Source: Acidobacteriota bacterium | GTDB lineage: Bacteria; Acidobacteriota; Blastocatellia; RBC074 | Assembly: GCA_016710075.1 (NCBI GenBank) | Contig: JADJLO010000001.1 | Coordinates: 496,001 to 560,000, forward strand | Length of the DNA: 64,000 bases | Direction of reading: 5' to 3' | Part shown: piece by piece, positions 21,319-34,649 of the stretch | How the letters are laid out: every line of letters starts with the position of its first letter | How positions within the stretch are numbered: position 1 is the stretch's first letter | The notes under the pieces: model-generated | The model's database searches: none | Told to the model about the DNA's origin: nothing | What the model saw: only the letters and a program-made list of their open reading frames with translations | Program-made: the position numbers and the translations under genes

Positions 21319-24300
21319 ATGAGAAAAGGATTGTTGGTGTTTCTGCTGTTGATTGGTACGGCTGTTGCCGGACTGGCTCAAACAGGCGGGGTCACGTTGT
21401 TTCAGCAACCGGCAGTGAACCGGACACACATAGTTTTTGTTTATGCCGGAGATCTATGGTCAGTTGCTCGTGAGGGCGGAGAGGCGCGGCGTCTGACGAC
21501 CGGAGTTGGCGAAGAGGCCGATCCGTTCTTTTCTCCTGACGGAACGACAATCGCTTTTACGGGCCAGTATGACGGCAATACGGACGTTTACGTCATTCCA
21601 GCGACAGGCGGAGTACCGCGCAGATTGACATATCATCCGGGTGAGGACCTTGTTGCCGGCTGGACCAATGACGGAAAGAGAATCCTCTTTTCATCGGGCC
21701 GCAACAGTTTCTCGAATTTTCCCAGGTTATTCACGGTGGGCACTGAAGGCGGCCTGCCTGAAGAGGTTCCATTGCCGATGGCTGAGCGCGGTTCGTTTTC
21801 GCCCGACGGCAATTACATTGCATACGAGCCCTTGATTCAATGGCAACCTGAATGGAAACGGTATCGCGGCGGCCAGACCGACAAGATATGGCTGGCGAAA
21901 CTCTCCGATTCGTCGGTCGAACAGATTCCCCGCCAGAATTCCAATGACCGGTATCCGATGTGGGTCGGCGACAAGGTCTATTTCGTATCGGACCGCGGAG
22001 GTAAATACACGCTTTATTCCTATGACACCAAGACCAAAAAAGTCGATCAACTGGTAAATGACAACCAGCTCGATATCAAGTCGGCCTCAGCCTGGAAAGG
22101 GGCTCAGGGCAGCAATCCAGTCATCGCTTATGAGCAGTTCGGTACGGTTCACCTGTTCGACATCAAATCTGGAAAATCTCAGAAGGTGAACATCACCGTC
22201 AACGCTGATCTGCTCACTCTCAGATCTCGCTTTGAGAAGGTCGGCTCGCGCATCACCTCGGCTCGCATTTCGCCCACTGGAGCGAGAGCGGTCTTTGAGG
22301 CTCGTGGAGAGATCATCACAGTGCCTGCAGAAAAAGGCGATCCACGCAATCTGACCAACACTCCGGGCGTCATGGAGCGTGATCCGGCATGGTCCCCGGA
22401 CGGCAAGTCGATCGCTTATTTCAGCGATGAATCGGGCGAATATGCACTGCACATCCGTGATCAAAAGGGCGACGGAGAGATCAGGAAGATCGCCCTTCCA
22501 CCAACATTCTACTCTTCGCCTTCGTGGTCGCCCGACAGTAAAAAGATAGTCTTCCTGGACAAGAAGCAGCAGCTCTGGTCCCTGGAATTGGATAAGGCTG
22601 CGCCGGCGCTTGTTGATCGAAATCCATTTGGAGCCAACCTTGGATTCGATCCGGTCTGGTCGCCCGACAGCAGGTGGATAGCCTATACCCGCCAGCTCGA
22701 TAATCGCCTTTATGCCGTCTTCGTCTACTCGCTCGAAACCGGAAAATCTCATCAACTAACTGACGGCATGAGCGATGCACGCTTCGCTGCTTTTGACAGG
22801 AGCGGTAAATACATCTACTTCACCGCCAGCACAAATCTCGGCCCGACATTCAGCTTTGCGGAAATGTCAAACTTCCCGTTCCAGACTTCGCGCAGTGTTT
22901 ATGCGGTTGTGCTCAGGAACGATCTTCCATCTCCTCTCGCCCCTGAAAGCGATGAGGAGAAAATTGCCGAAGAGAAGAAGGACGATCAGAAACCGCCCGA
23001 TAAGCCCGCGGATAAACCCGCGGATAAAAAAGACGATGCCAAGCCCGCAAACGGGCAGGCCGCCGCAGCCAAAGCTCCGGCAAAGAAGGATCCGGATCCG
23101 GTTCGAATCGATTTTGAAGGGATAGATCAACGGATCATCGCTTTGCCTGTACCATCGAGGAATTTTCAGGGATTGACGGCAGGCAAAGAGAATATCATTT
23201 ATATCTTCGAACAACTGCCCGCAGGCGCCGGCGGCCCCACGGGCCCGCCCGGTATCACACTCCACAAGTTCGATCTGACCAAACGCAAGCTGGACAAGGT
23301 GATGGACGGGATCACGGCTTTCGAAGTTTCCGCCAACGGCGAGAAGGCTCTTTATCGCCAGGGATTCGGAGGGTGGTTCATTGCTTCGACGGCGACACTT
23401 GGCGCGCCTGCCGGACCGATGGGACCCGGAGGCCCGGTAGGACCTGGAGGTCCAACCGCGCTCAAGACGGCCGATATGGAAGTCAGGATCGATCCAAAGG
23501 CCGAGTGGAAGCAGATGTTCAATGAAGTCTGGCGCGGCGAACGGGACTTCTTCTACGATCCCAGTCTTCACGGCCTCAGTCTCGAGAAGATGAAGGCGAC
23601 CTACGAGCCCTATCTGGGCGCCGTGGCGCATCGCAGTGATCTGAACTATCTGTTCACTGAGATGCTCAATCAGCTTACCGTGGGACATATGTTCATTTTT
23701 GGCGGAGACATTCCGCGGCCGAATTTCGTTCCCGGCGGATTGCTCGGGTGCGATTACAAGGTCGAAAACGGGCGTTATCGCTTTGCCCGCATCTTCAATG
23801 GCGAAAACTGGAATCCGCAGTTGCGGGCGCCTCTGACCCAGCCCGGGGTCAATGTAAAAACCGGTGATTATCTGCTTGCAGTCAACGGCCGCGATCTGAA
23901 AGGGACCGATGAGGTCTATCAATTCTTCGAAAGCACGGCCGGCAAACAACTGGTCATCAAGGTTGGACCGAATCCTGATGGATCGAATTCGCGCGAAGTG
24001 ACCATTGTCCCGATTGCCTCTGAAACGGGGCTTCGCAATCGCAACTGGATTGAGAGCAACCGCCGCAAGGTCGAAGAACTGAGCGGCGGCAAACTGGCAT
24101 ATGTTTATGTGCCTGACACCAGCGGCTCGGGATATGAAAGCTTCAATCGATATTTCTTCTCGCAGACCAATCGCGAGGGCGCGGTCATCGACGAGCGATT
24201 CAATCAGGGTGGAGCGCTTGCCGATTACATTATCGACTATCTGACAAAGCCGCTGCTCAATTACATCTATTTCCGAGAAGGCCGCGATATTCCCACGCCT

Positions 24301-24693
24301 CTTGGCGCGATCTATGGCCCGAAAGTCATGATCGTCAATGAGATGGCCGGCAGCGGCGGCGATGCCATGCCCTGGTATTTCAAAAAGATGAAGGTCGGCC
24401 CTCTGATCGGCAAACGCACCTGGGGAGGCTTGATCGCTTCCTTCACAGCCCCTGTTTTAATGGATGGCGGAGCGGTGACGGCTCCTGATGCCGCCATCTA
24501 CGGGCTTAATGGCGAATGGGAAGTCGAGAATGTCGGTGTCGGCCCGGATATCGAAGTCGAGTTCGATCCACAGGCATGGCGACAGGGACGCGACCCGCAG
24601 CTTGAGAAATCAGTCGAATGGCTTCTCGATGAGTTGAAACGAAACCCGCTTCCCAAGCACAAGCGGCCGGCTTTTCCGGTTTACCATAAATAA
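21319..24693 (+). CDS. Tricorn-like S41 peptidase with PD40/WD40-type propeller and PDZ domain (copy 1)
   Basis: 1124 residues, intact. A signal peptide (MRKGLLVFLLLIGTAVAGLA) is followed by a beta-propeller of PD40-like repeats (SPDGTTIAFTGQYDGNTDVY, SPDGKSIAYFSDESGEYALH and others) to about residue 540, a Lys/Pro/Ala-rich linker (about 540-590), a second beta region with a Gly-Pro-rich insert (about 700-715), then core and PDZ regions and the S41 domain. Putative catalytic residues: His790 in LTVGHMF, Ser1012 in EMAGSGGD and Glu in GEWEVENVGV. Archaeal tricorn cuts peptides from the proteasome; bacterial exported forms probably degrade peptides in the periplasm. First of three tandem copies, 33 bases after the M16 pair. 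Confidence 0.93.
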   Translation: MRKGLLVFLLLIGTAVAGLAQTGGVTLFQQPAVNRTHIVFVYAGDLWSVAREGGEARRLTTGVGEEADPFFSPDGTTIAFTGQYDGNTDVYVIPATGGVPRRLTYHPGEDLVAGWTNDGKRILFSSGRNSFSNFPRLFTVGTEGGLPEEVPLPMAERGSFSPDGNYIAYEPLIQWQPEWKRYRGGQTDKIWLAKLSDSSVEQIPRQNSNDRYPMWVGDKVYFVSDRGGKYTLYSYDTKTKKVDQLVNDNQLDIKSASAWKGAQGSNPVIAYEQFGTVHLFDIKSGKSQKVNITVNADLLTLRSRFEKVGSRITSARISPTGARAVFEARGEIITVPAEKGDPRNLTNTPGVMERDPAWSPDGKSIAYFSDESGEYALHIRDQKGDGEIRKIALPPTFYSSPSWSPDSKKIVFLDKKQQLWSLELDKAAPALVDRNPFGANLGFDPVWSPDSRWIAYTRQLDNRLYAVFVYSLETGKSHQLTDGMSDARFAAFDRSGKYIYFTASTNLGPTFSFAEMSNFPFQTSRSVYAVVLRNDLPSPLAPESDEEKIAEEKKDDQKPPDKPADKPADKKDDAKPANGQAAAAKAPAKKDPDPVRIDFEGIDQRIIALPVPSRNFQGLTAGKENIIYIFEQLPAGAGGPTGPPGITLHKFDLTKRKLDKVMDGITAFEVSANGEKALYRQGFGGWFIASTATLGAPAGPMGPGGPVGPGGPTALKTADMEVRIDPKAEWKQMFNEVWRGERDFFYDPSLHGLSLEKMKATYEPYLGAVAHRSDLNYLFTEMLNQLTVGHMFIFGGDIPRPNFVPGGLLGCDYKVENGRYRFARIFNGENWNPQLRAPLTQPGVNVKTGDYLLAVNGRDLKGTDEVYQFFESTAGKQLVIKVGPNPDGSNSREVTIVPIASETGLRNRNWIESNRRKVEELSGGKLAYVYVPDTSGSGYESFNRYFFSQTNREGAVIDERFNQGGALADYIIDYLTKPLLNYIYFREGRDIPTPLGAIYGPKVMIVNEMAGSGGDAMPWYFKKMKVGPLIGKRTWGGLIASFTAPVLMDGGAVTAPDAAIYGLNGEWEVENVGVGPDIEVEFDPQAWRQGRDPQLEKSVEWLLDELKRNPLPKHKRPAFPVYHK

Positions 24694-24766
24694 GTAACTG
24701 ATACTGTTGGAACCTTCTTTCTATGCTCGTTTGTCAGGAATTGCAGAAGGATCCAACGAGTTGGAG

Positions 24767-24784
24767 CGCAGGCGTCCCGCCTGC
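24767..24784. repeat. Single copy of the 18-base GC-rich palindromic unit
   Basis: CGCAGGCGTCCCGCCTGC matches exactly the unit inside each arm of the inverted repeat at 17296-17411. It lies between tricorn copies 1 and 2, close after the first, and can form a small hairpin. Confidence 0.75.
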
Positions 24785-24879
24785 TTCTATAAGAAAGCAA
24801 GATTACGTCACAGACGAAAATTCAGACTGGCTCAACTCAGTCGAAACCCTGGGAGTTTTGGGCCGTGGAGCAGAAAATC

Positions 24880-28173
<3,294 letters not shown>

Positions 28174-28176
28174 AAT

Positions 28177-28290
28177 GAGTTTAAAGTTTAAGAGTTTAAA
28201 GTTTAAAGATGTTGTCGATTATCGAATCATTGATGTCTTAAAAGCGCCGAGAGGCAGCTTTGAACTTTAAACCCCTTAAACTTTAAACTT
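28177..28290. repeat. AT-rich inverted repeat between tricorn copies 2 and 3
   Basis: Arms 28177-28208 and 28258-28290 are reverse complements over about 32 bases with two mismatches and a one-base offset. They are built from the direct unit GTTTAAAGTTTAA. The motif GAGTTTAAAGTTTAAAG-like also forms the perfect palindrome at 33464-33536. Confidence 0.8.
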
Positions 28291-28308
28291 CTTAAGTGGA
28301 GATGACTG

Positions 28309-31300
28309 ATGAACCGAATCATACTTGTATCGATAATTCTTATTTCACTTTTCGGCCTGGCGGCGGCGCAGGACAGGTCACTGCTGTTGCAGCGTCCGAC
28401 TTTGAGCAAAACTCATATTGTTTTTAATTATGCCGGGGACTTGTGGTCGGTTCCGCGCGCAGGTGGAGAAGCCCTGCAGCTCACCACCGGCGTTGGAATC
28501 GAAAGCTACCCGATCTTTTCGGCTGACGGGACGATGATCGCATTTACAGGCCAGTATGATGGAAACACCGATGTTTTCGTGATTCCCTCATCCGGAGGAA
28601 TTCCGCGCCGCCTGACCTATCATCCCGGTTCCGATGTTGCCGTCAACTGGACCAGCGACGGTAAAGGCATTCTCTTCCGTTCGTCACGCAGCAGCTACTC
28701 GCGTTTCCAGCGATTCTATACGGTTCCGGCAGGAGGAGGTTTTGAGACAGAGGTGCCGCTGCCGATGGGGTACGACGCCGCCTTCTCGCCCGATGGATTG
28801 AAATTGGCATACACACCTCTGGCTCCCGCATTCGATCAATGGAAGAACTATCGCGGCGGGAGGATGACCAAAATCTGGATTAGCAGCCTCGGTGATTCTT
28901 CAGTCGTTGAAATTCCGAGAAGTAATGCCAACGATTTCAACCCGATCTGGACTTCCGAGAAGCCCGATAAAGTCTATTTTCTCTCGGATCGCAACGGGCA
29001 TTTCACGCTCTTCGATTATGATTTGAAAACCAGACGCGTCAGTCAGCTTATCAAAAACGACGGGCTCGATATCAAATCGGCATCAGCCGGACCCGGAGCG
29101 ATCGTTTATGAGCAGTTCGGAGAGATCAACCTCTTCGATCTGAATTCGGGAAAGACAACAAAGGTCAGCATCACGGTTAAAGGCGATCTGGCGGCAGTCC
29201 GTCCGCACTTTGAGAAGGTCGCGGGCCGCATCGGCAGCCTGGGACTTTCACCGACTGGAGCGCGAGCCGTATTCGAGGCCCGAGGCGAGATCATCAGCGT
29301 TCCGGCGGAAAAGGGAAATGCTCGCAACCTGACCAACTCTTCCGGCGCCGCCGATCGCTACCCTTCATGGTCACCGGACGGTAAATGGATTGCCTATTTC
29401 AGCGATGAATCGGGTGAATACGCCCTGCACCTTAGCCCTCAGACCGGCATCGGCGAGGTCAAAAAGATCAGCCTCGGCAACCCGTCATCTTACTTTTATA
29501 ACCCTGTCTGGTCTCCCGACAGCAAAAAAATCGCTTTCACCGACAAGCGGCTCAATCTATGGTATCTCGAAATCGACAAGGGAACACCGGTCAAAGTCGA
29601 TGCCAACACATACGAAAATCCTTTCCGTGTCATGGATCCGAACTGGTCTCCGGACAACAAGTGGATCACATACACCAAACAGCTCAAAAAATCGCATGTG
29701 CGCCGTCTTTGTCTACTCTCTTGAAACAGGGAAGTCGACTCAAATCACCGATGGGTTGAGCGATGCTCGTTTTGCGAATTTCGACAAGAACGGCAAGTAC
29801 CTGTATTTCACTGCCAGCACAAACGCGGGACCGACTACCGGATGGCTGGATATGTCGGCTTTCCCACACGATGTGACTCGAAACGTTTACCTCGTGGTTC
29901 TGAAAAAGGGCGAGGCGTCTCCTCTTGCTCCGGAAAGCGATGAGGAAAAGATTGCCGAAGAGAAGAAGGACGAGGCTCCAAAACCTCCTCAGAAAAAAGA
30001 AGACGTCAAATTCACGATCGATTTCGAGGGAATCGGCCAGCTCATCCTTGCATTGCCTGATACCCGCGAGGAACTTCATCGGTCTCGATGTCGCCAAACC
30101 GGGAATCATCTTCATCGCTGAAACTCCAGGTGGGGCGGGCCTTCCAGGTGGGGGAGCGATCATCCACAAGTTCGATCTCGAGAAACGCAAGCTCGACAAG
30201 GTTCTCGAAGGCGTCTCCGCCTTCACCATTTCGGCAAACGGCGAGAAGATGCTCTTCGCTCAGGGGCCCCGTTTTATCATCGCTCCGACGCTGACGCCGA
30301 TGAAGCCCGGCGAGGGAGTGCTCAACCTTGGTGAAATGGAAGTTTATGTAGATCCACGGCTTGAATGGCGCCAGATGTATAACGAAGCCTGGCGAATCCA
30401 GCGCGACTTTTTCTACGATCCAGCCCTGCATGGCCTCGATTATCAGGGGACGAAGAAAAAGTACGAAGCCTATCTCGACGGAATCGGCCATCGCGAGGAT
30501 CTCAATTATCTCTTCCGCGAGATGCTCGGCAACATGTCAGTCGGACACCACAACGCAGGCGGCGGCGACGTGGCGCAGCCGAACTTCATTTCGACAGGCC
30601 TCCTTGGCTGCGATTTCACGATCGAAAACGGCCGCTACAAATTCACGAAAATCTACGATGGCGAGAACTGGAACCCGCAATTGCGCGCTCCACTGACTCA
30701 ACCGGGAGTTGAGGTCAAGGTCGGGGATTATCTGATAGCAGTCAATGGCCGTGACGTTCGATCGACAGACAATGTCTACAGCTTCTTCGAATCCAAAGCT
30801 AATAAGCAGGTCGTCATCAAGGTCAGCTCCAATGGCGATGGCTCAAACGCCCGCGAATACACGGTCGTTCCCGTTGCGAACGATCAGGGGCTGCGAAACC
30901 TCGACTGGATCGAAGGCAATCGCCGCAAGGTCGATCAACTTTCCGGAGGAAAACTCGCCTACGTCTATCTGCCCGATACCGCGGCAGGGGGATTCACCAA
31001 CTTCAATCGCTACTACTTCTCACAGATCGACAGGGAAGGCGTAGTCATCGACGAGCGCTTCAACGGAGGCGGCACTGCGGCCGATTACATCATTGACTAC
31101 ATGCGCCGGCCCTTGATGAATAAATGGGCGACGCGCGAGGGCGAGGATTTCTCCACCCCATCGGCTTCGATTTATGGTCCAAAAGTCATGATCATCAATG
31201 AATATGCCGGCTCCGGCGGAGACATGATGCCGTGGCTCTTCCGCAAGGCCAACGTCGGACCTCTGGTCGGCAAACGAACCTGGGGAGGTCTGGTCGGCAT

Positions 31301-31598
31301 CTACGACTATCCTCAACTTGTCGACGGAGGTGGGGTGACCGCTCCACGCGTGGCTTTCTTCAACCTGCAGGGTGAGTGGGATGTCGAAAACTTCGGAACC
31401 CCGCCCGATGTCGAGGTGGATCTGAACCCGGCCGACTGGCGCAAGGGACACGATCCTCAACTCGAGAAGGCAGTTCAGGTCGCTCTCGATCTTCTCAGGA
31501 AAAACCCGTTGCCGAAGATCAAAAAGCCGGCTTATCCCAACTATAATAACGGCGCCGGCCCGACTCTACCGGCTGTCAAACCAGCCAGGAAGAATTAG
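28309..31598 (+). CDS. Tricorn-like S41 peptidase (copy 3, two frameshifts)
   Basis: Starts MNRIILVSIILISLFGLAAA with GGAG 7 bases upstream, an obvious signal peptide. The architecture matches copies 1 and 2. The frame breaks near 29685-29690 (one extra A in an A6 run, so QLKNRMCAVFVYSLETGKS is split) and near 30059 (one extra G, splitting ALPIPARNFIGLDV). The rest is continuous to 31598. Catalytic segments: MSVGHHNAGGGD, NEYAGSGGDMMP, KRTWGGLVG and EWDVENFGTPPD; the PDZ-like part includes GDYLIAVNGRDVRSTDNV. About 1096 residues. As with its neighbours, an exported peptide-degrading role is inferred from the family. It is followed by a 13-base-pair hairpin shared with the convergent DUF2235 gene. 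Confidence 0.91.
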
Positions 31599-31609
31599 CG
31601 CATTGTTCA

Positions 31610-31663
31610 GAGTTCAAGCCTCAGTTCGATATTGACTGTAAAAACAAACCGAGGCTTGAACTC
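31610..31663. terminator. Two-way terminator-like hairpin between convergent genes
   Basis: Perfect 13-base arms GAGTTCAAGCCTC / GAGGCTTGAACTC (31610-31622 with 31651-31663) in the gap after tricorn copy 3, touching the last codon of the convergent DUF2235 gene. No long T run follows in either direction. Confidence 0.6.
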
Positions 31664-32630
31664 AGACAATCACACGACTTGCCGGCAGGTTGTCCGGTTT
31701 GTACTCCTTCTTGCCTTTCTCGATCAATTCAGGATGCTGCAATCGTTCGAAGACGCTCGAATGAATCTTTGAGCCTTCAGGAATCTTGCGTGATTTCGGA
31801 GGAAAGAGTTTCCAGATGCCGCCATTGCCGGTGCGCGAGTCATGGAGCAGATCGAAATGATTTGGATGAATATTGTCGAAGGCGTCGGGATTCAACAGCA
31901 GTCCGGCCGTCCTCGCGTGTTCGAGCATCCATTTGAGCGTAATGTCCGCAAGCCCCGGCTCGGCGTATGATCCTCCAATATCCGAGTGAACTCCCGCAAA
32001 CCACACCTGTTCGATCACCTGATCCTTCGCTTTTTTCGTTTCATCCCATAATTCGGGGGCATATTGTTTTCGCTTCTCGTCGATAGAGAGAGCATGGATT
32101 CCGAATTTTACCTTGTCGTGAAGTCTGTGTCCTTGAAAACGCGCGATCTTCGAGAAGGGAATCACTGCTTTGACCGTGTCCCACACACCAATGAAATAGA
32201 CCGGACATTCGCGCGAAAAGGTCTTTTTGAAGTCAGCCGCCAGCGCATCGTTGTCCTCTCCCTTGTACATCTGCACGGCGTAATCGATCATGTTGCCGCT
32301 TCCTTTTTCGAGCAGTCCGCATTTCTCGATCATGCCGGCGAGTGCGCGAACGGTGAATGCGCCCCGGCTGAACCCGAAGAGGTAAACGAAATCGTCTTTC
32401 TCGTATCTGTTCATCAGATACTCGTAGGCATCTTTGATGTTGTGGGTGATTCCGTAACCGGTGATCAGACCAATCAGCTCCATGCCGAATGTCCCAACGC
32501 CCGGATCATAATAAGCTACCTGTTCGTCAGGGTGCTTTTTGATCACTTCAAACAATCTTACGACGTTGGTATTGTTCTGACTGAATTCGTTTCCGGTTCC
32601 GTCGCAGCAGACTACAATATTCTTTGGCAT
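31662..32630 (-). CDS. DUF2235 alpha/beta-hydrolase (Tle1-like phospholipase fold)
   Basis: 322 residues, intact. The N-terminus KNIVVCCDGTGNEFSQNNTN and YDPGVGT are characteristic of DUF2235. The nucleophile is Ser88 in LFGFSRGAFT; IGVWDTVKA and GVHSDIGGSY are further family motifs that likely carry the acid and histidine. DUF2235 proteins include phospholipase effectors of type VI secretion and stand-alone enzymes. No secretion gene, immunity gene or signal peptide is present here, so a cytoplasmic lipase or esterase of unknown substrate is the safest reading. It is divergent from the L,D-transpeptidase-like gene, with 60 bases between the longest forms of the two genes. Confidence 0.88.
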   Translation of the reverse strand: MPKNIVVCCDGTGNEFSQNNTNVVRLFEVIKKHPDEQVAYYDPGVGTFGMELIGLITGYGITHNIKDAYEYLMNRYEKDDFVYLFGFSRGAFTVRALAGMIEKCGLLEKGSGNMIDYAVQMYKGEDNDALAADFKKTFSRECPVYFIGVWDTVKAVIPFSKIARFQGHRLHDKVKFGIHALSIDEKRKQYAPELWDETKKAKDQVIEQVWFAGVHSDIGGSYAEPGLADITLKWMLEHARTAGLLLNPDAFDNIHPNHFDLLHDSRTGNGGIWKLFPPKSRKIPEGSKIHSSVFERLQHPELIEKGKKEYKPDNLPASRVIV

Positions 32631-32726
32631 ATGCTCACCTTTGAATTAAACGTTGTTGTGTGAAGATGCTGCGAATTTATCAGGAATCGGATGATTAAAA
32701 CAGGTTTTCGGAAAGGATTAGTGATC

Positions 32727-33458
32727 ATGAAGCTTTTATTCTCACTGGCGATGCTGAGCTTGCTGGTGACCACGATGAGCCAGTCAAAATCGGACCCTTT
32801 GTCGAAAGCAGGTCAGTTGATCGTTGTCACAACTTCAAACTGGGACGCTGTCGAAGGAAAGTTACAGAGATATGAGCGGCGGGACAATCGCTGGCAGCCC
32901 GTGGGTGAAAAGATAAGAATCGTAGTCGGCCGGACAGGAATGGCCTGGGGCAAAGGCCTGCACGGCGAGCCGCCGGGAGAAGGTCCGATCAAGAGGGAAG
33001 GAGACGGCAAATCTCCGGCCGGGGTTTTTAGCATGAGCAGAGCTTTCGGATATGCTCCAAAAAGCGCCAATAAAGGGATCCGCCTCCCTTACGTGGTGGC
33101 CACCGGATCCCTCGAATGTGTGGACGATGTGAAATCGGTATACTACAACCGTGTGCTCGATCGCAGGCGGATAAAATCGCCTGACTGGAAGAGCTCGGAG
33201 CAGATGCGTCGCCAGGATGATCTATACAGCCTCGGCGTCATCGTTGATCACAACGCCCTGGGTGAACCTTCCTGCGGTTCATGCATCTTCCTTCATATCT
33301 GGAGTGGAGAGAATAAGGGCACAGCCGGCTGTACGGCCATGCAGGCGGATAATATCAAACAGGTGGTCAACTGGCTCGATCCCTCTAAGCGACCGCTGCT
33401 TGTTCAACTGCCTCATGAACAGTACCTGAGCTTGAAGTCGAACTGGAAACTGCCCTGA
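32727..33458 (+). CDS. Exported L,D-transpeptidase (YkuD)-like protein
   Basis: About 243 residues from ATG 32727, which begins a signal peptide (MKLLFSLAMLSLLVTTMSQS) and has AAAGGA about 9 bases upstream; an ATG at 32691 would add 12 residues. The catalytic motif is visible as His190 in FLHIWSG and Cys202 in KGTAGCTAMQ, the H..(S/T)xGC arrangement of YkuD domains. Before it lie GRTGMAWGKGLHG and GDGKSPAGVFSM. The segment EPSCGSC has extra cysteines. The family crosslinks peptidoglycan or attaches lipoproteins, but this subgroup also resembles proteins of unproven activity. No cell-wall gene cluster surrounds it. Confidence 0.85.
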   Translation: MKLLFSLAMLSLLVTTMSQSKSDPLSKAGQLIVVTTSNWDAVEGKLQRYERRDNRWQPVGEKIRIVVGRTGMAWGKGLHGEPPGEGPIKREGDGKSPAGVFSMSRAFGYAPKSANKGIRLPYVVATGSLECVDDVKSVYYNRVLDRRRIKSPDWKSSEQMRRQDDLYSLGVIVDHNALGEPSCGSCIFLHIWSGENKGTAGCTAMQADNIKQVVNWLDPSKRPLLVQLPHEQYLSLKSNWKLP

Positions 33459-33463
33459 TTATC

Positions 33464-33536
33464 AAAAGAGTTTAAAGTTTAAAGTTTAAAGTCCAAAGTA
33501 CGACTTGGGAGAGTACTTTAAACTTTAAACTCTTTT
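33464..33536. terminator. Perfect 22-base-pair AT-rich palindrome between convergent genes
   Basis: Arms 33464-33485 and 33515-33536 are exact reverse complements, bordered by A4 and T4, so each strand shows a hairpin followed by T residues. It serves well as a two-way terminator for the L,D-transpeptidase-like gene and the convergent cytochrome gene. The unit GAGTTTAAAGTTTAAAG links it to the repeat at 28177-28290. Confidence 0.75.
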
Positions 33537-33547
33537 ACCTTTCAAAT

Positions 33548-33952
33548 TTACTGCTGAATCGATTCGATATACTTCGTCAGGTTGTAAAGATCCAGCTTGG
33601 CGAAATTCTCACCCTTGTTTCGTCTCAGATACGTTCCCCAGACAGGCATCGCGCTTGAGCCGTGCGCTGGAATGATGCCTTCACCGCTGATGGTCTCCTG
33701 GACCCTGGTGAATGGGAATTTCCCGTCAACCTTGTCAATCTTCGTAAGGTTTCTGGGGGCCATTTTCAATGTTGGAGCGGCTGGTCCTGTACCCTTGGCA
33801 TCGGCCCCATGGCAGGATGCGCAATATTGCATGAAGAGCTTCTTACCCTCAGCGTTCCTACCCTTTCCCTGACTTGCTGATGCGGTAAAGTTGTAGCCAA
33901 CGATGGAGACTCCCACGACCAGAATAGCAATTGTGAACAATCTTCGAAGCAT
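33548..33952 (-). CDS. Small exported c-type cytochrome
   Basis: 134 residues. A signal/anchor segment (residues 1-27, FTIAILVVGVSIVGYNFTAS) precedes a single heme-c site C44-A-S-C47-H48. AAPTLKMAPRNLT follows, and the likely axial methionine is in SSAMPVWGTYLRR near residue 101. This is the class I monoheme cytochrome layout for periplasmic electron transfer. Neighbours do not identify its partner; the heme-copper array begins about 6 kb to the right. AGGAGG lies shortly before the start. Confidence 0.9.
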   Translation of the reverse strand: MLRRLFTIAILVVGVSIVGYNFTASASQGKGRNAEGKKLFMQYCASCHGADAKGTGPAAPTLKMAPRNLTKIDKVDGKFPFTRVQETISGEGIIPAHGSSAMPVWGTYLRRNKGENFAKLDLYNLTKYIESIQQ

Positions 33953-34280
33953 TGTTTCCTCCTGGATTATTTAGTTTCACTTTAGCTGCTTACCTCAGGC
34001 CCGATTCAGAATAAACCTGACCCGTGTAAAACACATTGCCGGCGGATTTAATATCTTTCTTATACAACGAATTTACCCATTTGAAAATCGCTAGTCGTCG
34101 AAAAATCAAATTATCTGACTGCGAAAAAATCCGCTGTCTTAAGAATACGCAAATTTCATGCCTGTCCGGGCGCTCCCGTAAGCTGAAGAGTCAATAAATG
34201 GCCTTCACTATTTTCAACAACAGTAAATTGAAGAAGACAGTTGGTTTATGGGATCTGATGCCTGTCGGATCTGCAACTGG

Positions 34281-34324
34281 CCGATGACTGACCGATGACT
34301 GCCCGATGACTGCCCGATGACTGA
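34281..34324. repeat. Tandem repeat, four copies of an 11-mer
   Basis: CCGATGACTGA / CCGATGACTGC / CCGATGACTGC / CCGATGACTGA in direct succession, 44 bases in all, differing only at the last base of the unit. Lies in a long non-coding gap. Confidence 0.85.
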
Positions 34325-34483
34325 TTGATTTGCAGTTGGTTTTGATTGCTTAAAATTACCCATTCGCCTTCTGGTCCGATTATTGCAAGGACTATTTACG
34401 AATAACAAAGAATGTCTCTTTCCTGGTGCCAAAGAGAAATTTTAGATGTTTTCTCCCCCCACCACCACTGGCTCGACCGATCA

Positions 34484-34510
34484 TCTGGGAGAAGTCTGGG
34501 AGAAGTCTGG
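34484..34510. repeat. Tandem repeat, two and a half copies of an 11-mer
   Basis: TCTGGGAGAAG twice plus TCTGG. It has the same 11-base period as the array 160 bases to the left but a different unit. Confidence 0.7.
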
Positions 34511-34649
34511 CGCCCGGATCAATCCCTGGCCCTGGAAAAATTGAGTTTGGCGAGTGAGTGTTGGTTGCCGGGAGAAGGGTATCAGAAACAGATATAACAC
34601 AATGGCAGTGTTCAAGATCAAACAGGTTGCCCCCGGGAAAGGAGATGCC

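Larger units (their letters stand above)
33953..34649. other. Long intergenic region with short tandem repeats
   Basis: About 700 bases between the leftward cytochrome gene and the rightward FG-GAP gene. No supportable gene or RNA is seen. It holds two short tandem repeats of 11-base period (34281-34324 and 34484-34510). Two opposing promoters are expected here but I could not identify them with confidence. Confidence 0.5.

Noticed and set aside
22867..23949. Open frame of 360 residues on the minus strand inside tricorn copy 1
   Set aside because: It is the antisense shadow of the intact tricorn-like gene, whose domains and catalytic motifs are clear.
31662..32630. Type VI secretion effector role for the DUF2235 protein
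   Set aside because: No vgrG, hcp, PAAR, adaptor or immunity gene lies nearby; the family also includes stand-alone enzymes.
34281..34324. Possible CRISPR array
   Set aside because: Units of 11 bases follow one another directly without spacers; no cas gene is present.
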